Assembly: GCA_020060235.1 (NCBI GenBank)
Contig: JAGVAO010000061.1
Span: 1-64,000, forward strand
DNA from: Anaerolineales bacterium
Lineage (GTDB): Bacteria; Chloroflexota; Anaerolineae; Anaerolineales; Villigracilaceae
Length of the DNA: 64,000 bases
Reading direction: 5' to 3'
Below, piece after piece: positions 61,632-64,000 of the stretch. A program made the position numbers and the translations under genes. Below the pieces are notes generated by a model. It was not told the origin of the DNA and made no database searches. It worked only from the letters and a program-made list of their open reading frames with translations. How positions within the stretch are numbered: position 1 is the stretch's first letter; the number at the start of each line of letters is the position of its first letter.

Positions 61632-62900
61632 ATGATGGAACAACAAAATGCCCAGTTGGGCAACGGGGGCAGTGAAGAACTGATTCCCGACAGCAATGGC
61701 GCAATGGAAAGCATGGAAGCCTTGATGCAGTCTGACACCGGTTTGGAATTCCCAAGCCAGGGTGAAATTCGGACCGGCGTCATTGCCAGCATTTCCCCCT
61801 CCCAGATTCTCGTCAGCGTTGGCGCCAAGTCAGAAGGCGTCCTCACCGGGCGTGAACTGGACCAAATTCCCGCATCGGAGCGGGAAGCCCTGCAGGTAGG
61901 CCAGGAAATCCCTGTCTACGTCGTCAACCCTGAAGACCAATACGGCAACGTGGTCTTGTCCTATGTCCGCGCCCGCGAGGCAATGGGCTGGGAAGTGGTC
62001 GAACAAATGCAGGAAAGCGGCGAAACCTTCGACGGCCTTGTTGAAGGCTACAACAAGGGCGGCCTGATTGTGCTGGTTCACGGCCTGCGCGGCTTCGTGC
62101 CCGCATCCCAAATCAGCATGGCCCGCCGCGGACAAATCCAGGGCGACACGCCTGACCGCTGGGCCAAGCAGGTCGGCGAGACCATCAGCGTGCGCATCAT
62201 CGAGGTAGACCGCTCCCGCCGCCGCCTGATTCTCTCCGAACGCGCCGCCAACCCCGAAACCCGCCAATCCATCAAAGAACGCGTCATCGAAGAACTCGAA
62301 GAAGGCCAGGTGCATACCGGCCGCGTCACCAGCGTTGCCGAATTTGGCGTCTTCGTCAACATCAACGGCGCCGATGGCCTGGTGCACCTTTCCGAGGTTT
62401 CCTGGGAGCGCGTCCAGCACCCCAACGAAGTGCTCGAAGTCGGAGACGAGGTCAAGGTCAAAATCATCAACATCGACCGCGAAAAGAAGCGCATCGGCCT
62501 GTCCATCAAAGCCTTGCAGGAAGACCCCTGGCAGGACAAGGTCAACGTTTTCAAAGTCGGCCAACTGGTCGAAGGCACCATCACCCGCCTGACCAAATTC
62601 GGCGCGTTCGCGCGTCTCGAAGGCGACATCGAAGGCCTCATCCACATTTCGGAACTGTCCGAGAACCGCATCAACCACCCCAAGGAAGCCGTCAAGGAAG
62701 GCGACAGCCTGACCCTGCGCGTCATCCGCATCGACTCCGACCAGCGCCGCATTGGCCTGAGCCTGCGAAAAGTTGACTCGGCAGCCTACACCGACCTCGA
62801 CATGAAATCCCTGACCGCTGAACTGGGCGAAGAAATCATCGAGCAGGTCGAAGATGAGGCCGAAATCGAAGACAAAGCCGAATCTGAAGACAAAGAATAA
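61632..62900 (+). CDS. rpsA: 30S ribosomal protein S1
   Basis: This 422-residue protein has four S1 (OB) repeats at roughly 44-112, 130-200, 217-288 and 302-375. The last two (HTGRVTSVAEFGVFVNI, EGTITRLTKFGAFARL) are the best conserved. The C terminus is acidic. Four repeats rather than six is normal outside Proteobacteria. The start is one of two adjacent ATGs, with GGAG about ten bases upstream. It helps mRNA binding in initiation. Confidence 0.9.
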   Translation: MMEQQNAQLGNGGSEELIPDSNGAMESMEALMQSDTGLEFPSQGEIRTGVIASISPSQILVSVGAKSEGVLTGRELDQIPASEREALQVGQEIPVYVVNPEDQYGNVVLSYVRAREAMGWEVVEQMQESGETFDGLVEGYNKGGLIVLVHGLRGFVPASQISMARRGQIQGDTPDRWAKQVGETISVRIIEVDRSRRRLILSERAANPETRQSIKERVIEELEEGQVHTGRVTSVAEFGVFVNINGADGLVHLSEVSWERVQHPNEVLEVGDEVKVKIINIDREKKRIGLSIKALQEDPWQDKVNVFKVGQLVEGTITRLTKFGAFARLEGDIEGLIHISELSENRINHPKEAVKEGDSLTLRVIRIDSDQRRIGLSLRKVDSAAYTDLDMKSLTAELGEEIIEQVEDEAEIEDKAESEDKE

Positions 62901-62917
62901 GCCGGAACAAACCATGC

Positions 62918-62948
62918 AAGAGCGCACCAACCCCGGTGCGCTCTTTTT
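62918..62948 (+). terminator. rpsA terminator
   Basis: An 11-bp stem AAGAGCGCACC with its complement, loop AACCCC and a T5 tail, lies immediately before the dipeptidase ATG. Confidence 0.9.
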
Positions 62949-62954
62949 CTAACC

Positions 62955-64000
62955 ATGACCCATCTCATCATAGATGCACATCAAGACCTGGCCTGGAACA
63001 TGCTCACCTACGGGCGCGATTACAGCCTGTCGGCACACGAAATCCGCCAGCGTGAAATCGGCAGCCTGGCCGCCGAAAAAAACGGCGACACCCTGCTGGG
63101 CTGGCCTGAGTTCCAGCAAGGCCGGGTCGCCTTGGTCTTCGGCACCCTTTTCGCCGCGCCCACCCGAACCAAACTGGGTGATTGGGACATCCTGACCTAC
63201 GCCAATGCGGAGGAAGCCCGGCGGATTTACCTGGCCCAAATGGACGCCTACGACCGCCTCTTTGACCGCCACCCCGACAAATTCCAGCCGGTGCGCACCA
63301 CCCGCGACCTGTCCGCCGTTGTCGAAAAATGGAAGCAACCCGGCAACCCGCCCGCCCCGACCGGCCTAGTGACGCTGATGGAGGCCGCCGAGGCCATCCG
63401 CAGCGTGGATGAACTCGACGAGTGGTGGCAGCGCGGGGTGCGCATCATCGGCCCGGCCTGGAAATCCACCCGCTTCTGCGGCGGGACGCGCGAACCCGGG
63501 CCGCTCACGCCCGAAGGCCGTTCCCTGCTGGCAGGCATGGCCGAGCGCGGATTCAGCCTCGACATCAGCCACATGGCCTGGGAATCGGCACTCGAGGCCC
63601 TCGACCTCTACGAAGGCCACATCGTCGCCAGCCACGCCAACCCGCTCAAAATGGTGCGGCACGGCGAAAGCAACCGCTTCCTGACCGACGAAATCATCGA
63701 CAGGCTCATCGAGCGCGGCGGAGTCATCGGCGTCATCCCCTTCAACCTCTTCCTCGACCAAGCCTGGCGCAAGGGCGACCCGCGCAGCCAATGTCCGCTC
63801 GACATGGTCGCCAGCCACATCGACTACATCTGCCAGCGCGCCGGGAACGCCCTGCACGCCGGCATCGGCAGCGATTTCGACGGCGGTTTTGGGTTACAAT
63901 CTGTACCGCCAGAACTTGATACTATCGCCGACCTGCAAAAACTGCCCGCCCTGCTCGAAGCGCGGGGCTATTCGACAGGCGATATTCAATCCATCATGGG
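62955..64000 (+). CDS. M19 membrane-dipeptidase family protein (runs off window)
   Basis: The frame is open from ATG 62955 to the right edge, giving 348 residues so far. The renal-dipeptidase (M19) metal motifs are present in order: IDAHQD near the start, DISHMAW, HIVASHANP and GSDFDGGF. It is a zinc dipeptidase cleaving dipeptides, sometimes D-amino-acid-containing ones. Family members have 320-400 residues, so only the end is missing. The ATG falls six bases after the rpsA terminator and lacks a clear ribosome-binding site. Confidence 0.88.
   Translation, partial: MTHLIIDAHQDLAWNMLTYGRDYSLSAHEIRQREIGSLAAEKNGDTLLGWPEFQQGRVALVFGTLFAAPTRTKLGDWDILTYANAEEARRIYLAQMDAYDRLFDRHPDKFQPVRTTRDLSAVVEKWKQPGNPPAPTGLVTLMEAAEAIRSVDELDEWWQRGVRIIGPAWKSTRFCGGTREPGPLTPEGRSLLAGMAERGFSLDISHMAWESALEALDLYEGHIVASHANPLKMVRHGESNRFLTDEIIDRLIERGGVIGVIPFNLFLDQAWRKGDPRSQCPLDMVASHIDYICQRAGNALHAGIGSDFDGGFGLQSVPPELDTIADLQKLPALLEARGYSTGDIQSIM

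Overview
The window looks like a chromosomal segment of an Anaerolineae-type Chloroflexota bacterium. The basis is inference from gene content and style: moderately high G+C, DxxG-rich secreted proteins with TPT-rich linkers, a one-chain AAA+/VWA cobaltochelatase-like gene, a fused homocysteine methyltransferase/MTHFR, a ChvE-GguAB sugar transporter, and intergenic gaps filled with short-word inverted repeats. No 16S rRNA is present, so the placement is not proven.

Layout. 1-8 kb (mostly minus strand): a broken amino-acid permease, a phosphoesterase, a chelatase-like ATPase and VWA protein in two frames joined at an A9 run, a secreted zinc metallopeptidase and membrane proteins, then methylmalonyl-CoA epimerase (plus). 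8-21 kb: a 1,954-residue alpha-2-macroglobulin-like lipoprotein (minus), surE plus an alkyltransferase-like protein, an AI-2E-family permease, small proteins, a GNAT protein and clpC. 21-31 kb: a methyltransferase, a four-helix-bundle (S23-type) ORF between two repeat arrays, UDP-glucose dehydrogenase, gmk-rhomboid, DedA with a coupled partner, a polar amino-acid ABC transporter, an EamA transporter and an AlkX/YcaQ-type DNA glycosylase. 32-37 kb: tRNA-Leu(CAA), ychF, a membrane protein, an AT-rich two-gene HNH island bracketed by related hairpins, and oligoendopeptidase F.

37-52 kb is a pentose (L-arabinose) regulon: a ChvE-like binding protein with GguA/GguB, two LacI paralogues, a UPF0303 protein, two dehydrogenase-type enzymes, an FGGY kinase, araD and araA, and a mutarotase-like protein. 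Three promoter regions carry the same operator design: two directly abutting 12-bp sites with a central CG. They lie in front of the transporter operon and in the two divergent lacI intergenic regions, so the transporter, both regulators and the catabolic genes are probably co-controlled.

52-64 kb: a type I phosphodiesterase-like lipoprotein, a GT39-like membrane glycosyltransferase, coaX, and a methionine operon (DUF5946-like gene, metH, homocysteine methyltransferase/MTHFR) headed by a clear SAM-I (S-box) riboswitch with its own terminator and a near-consensus promoter. The divergent rpsA (ribosomal protein S1) follows, and an M19 dipeptidase runs off the right edge.

The least explained features are the A9 frameshift site in the chelatase gene, the HNH two-gene island with hairpins at both ends, the iterated-word inverted repeats that occupy almost every long intercistronic gap, and the tandem 12-bp operators.
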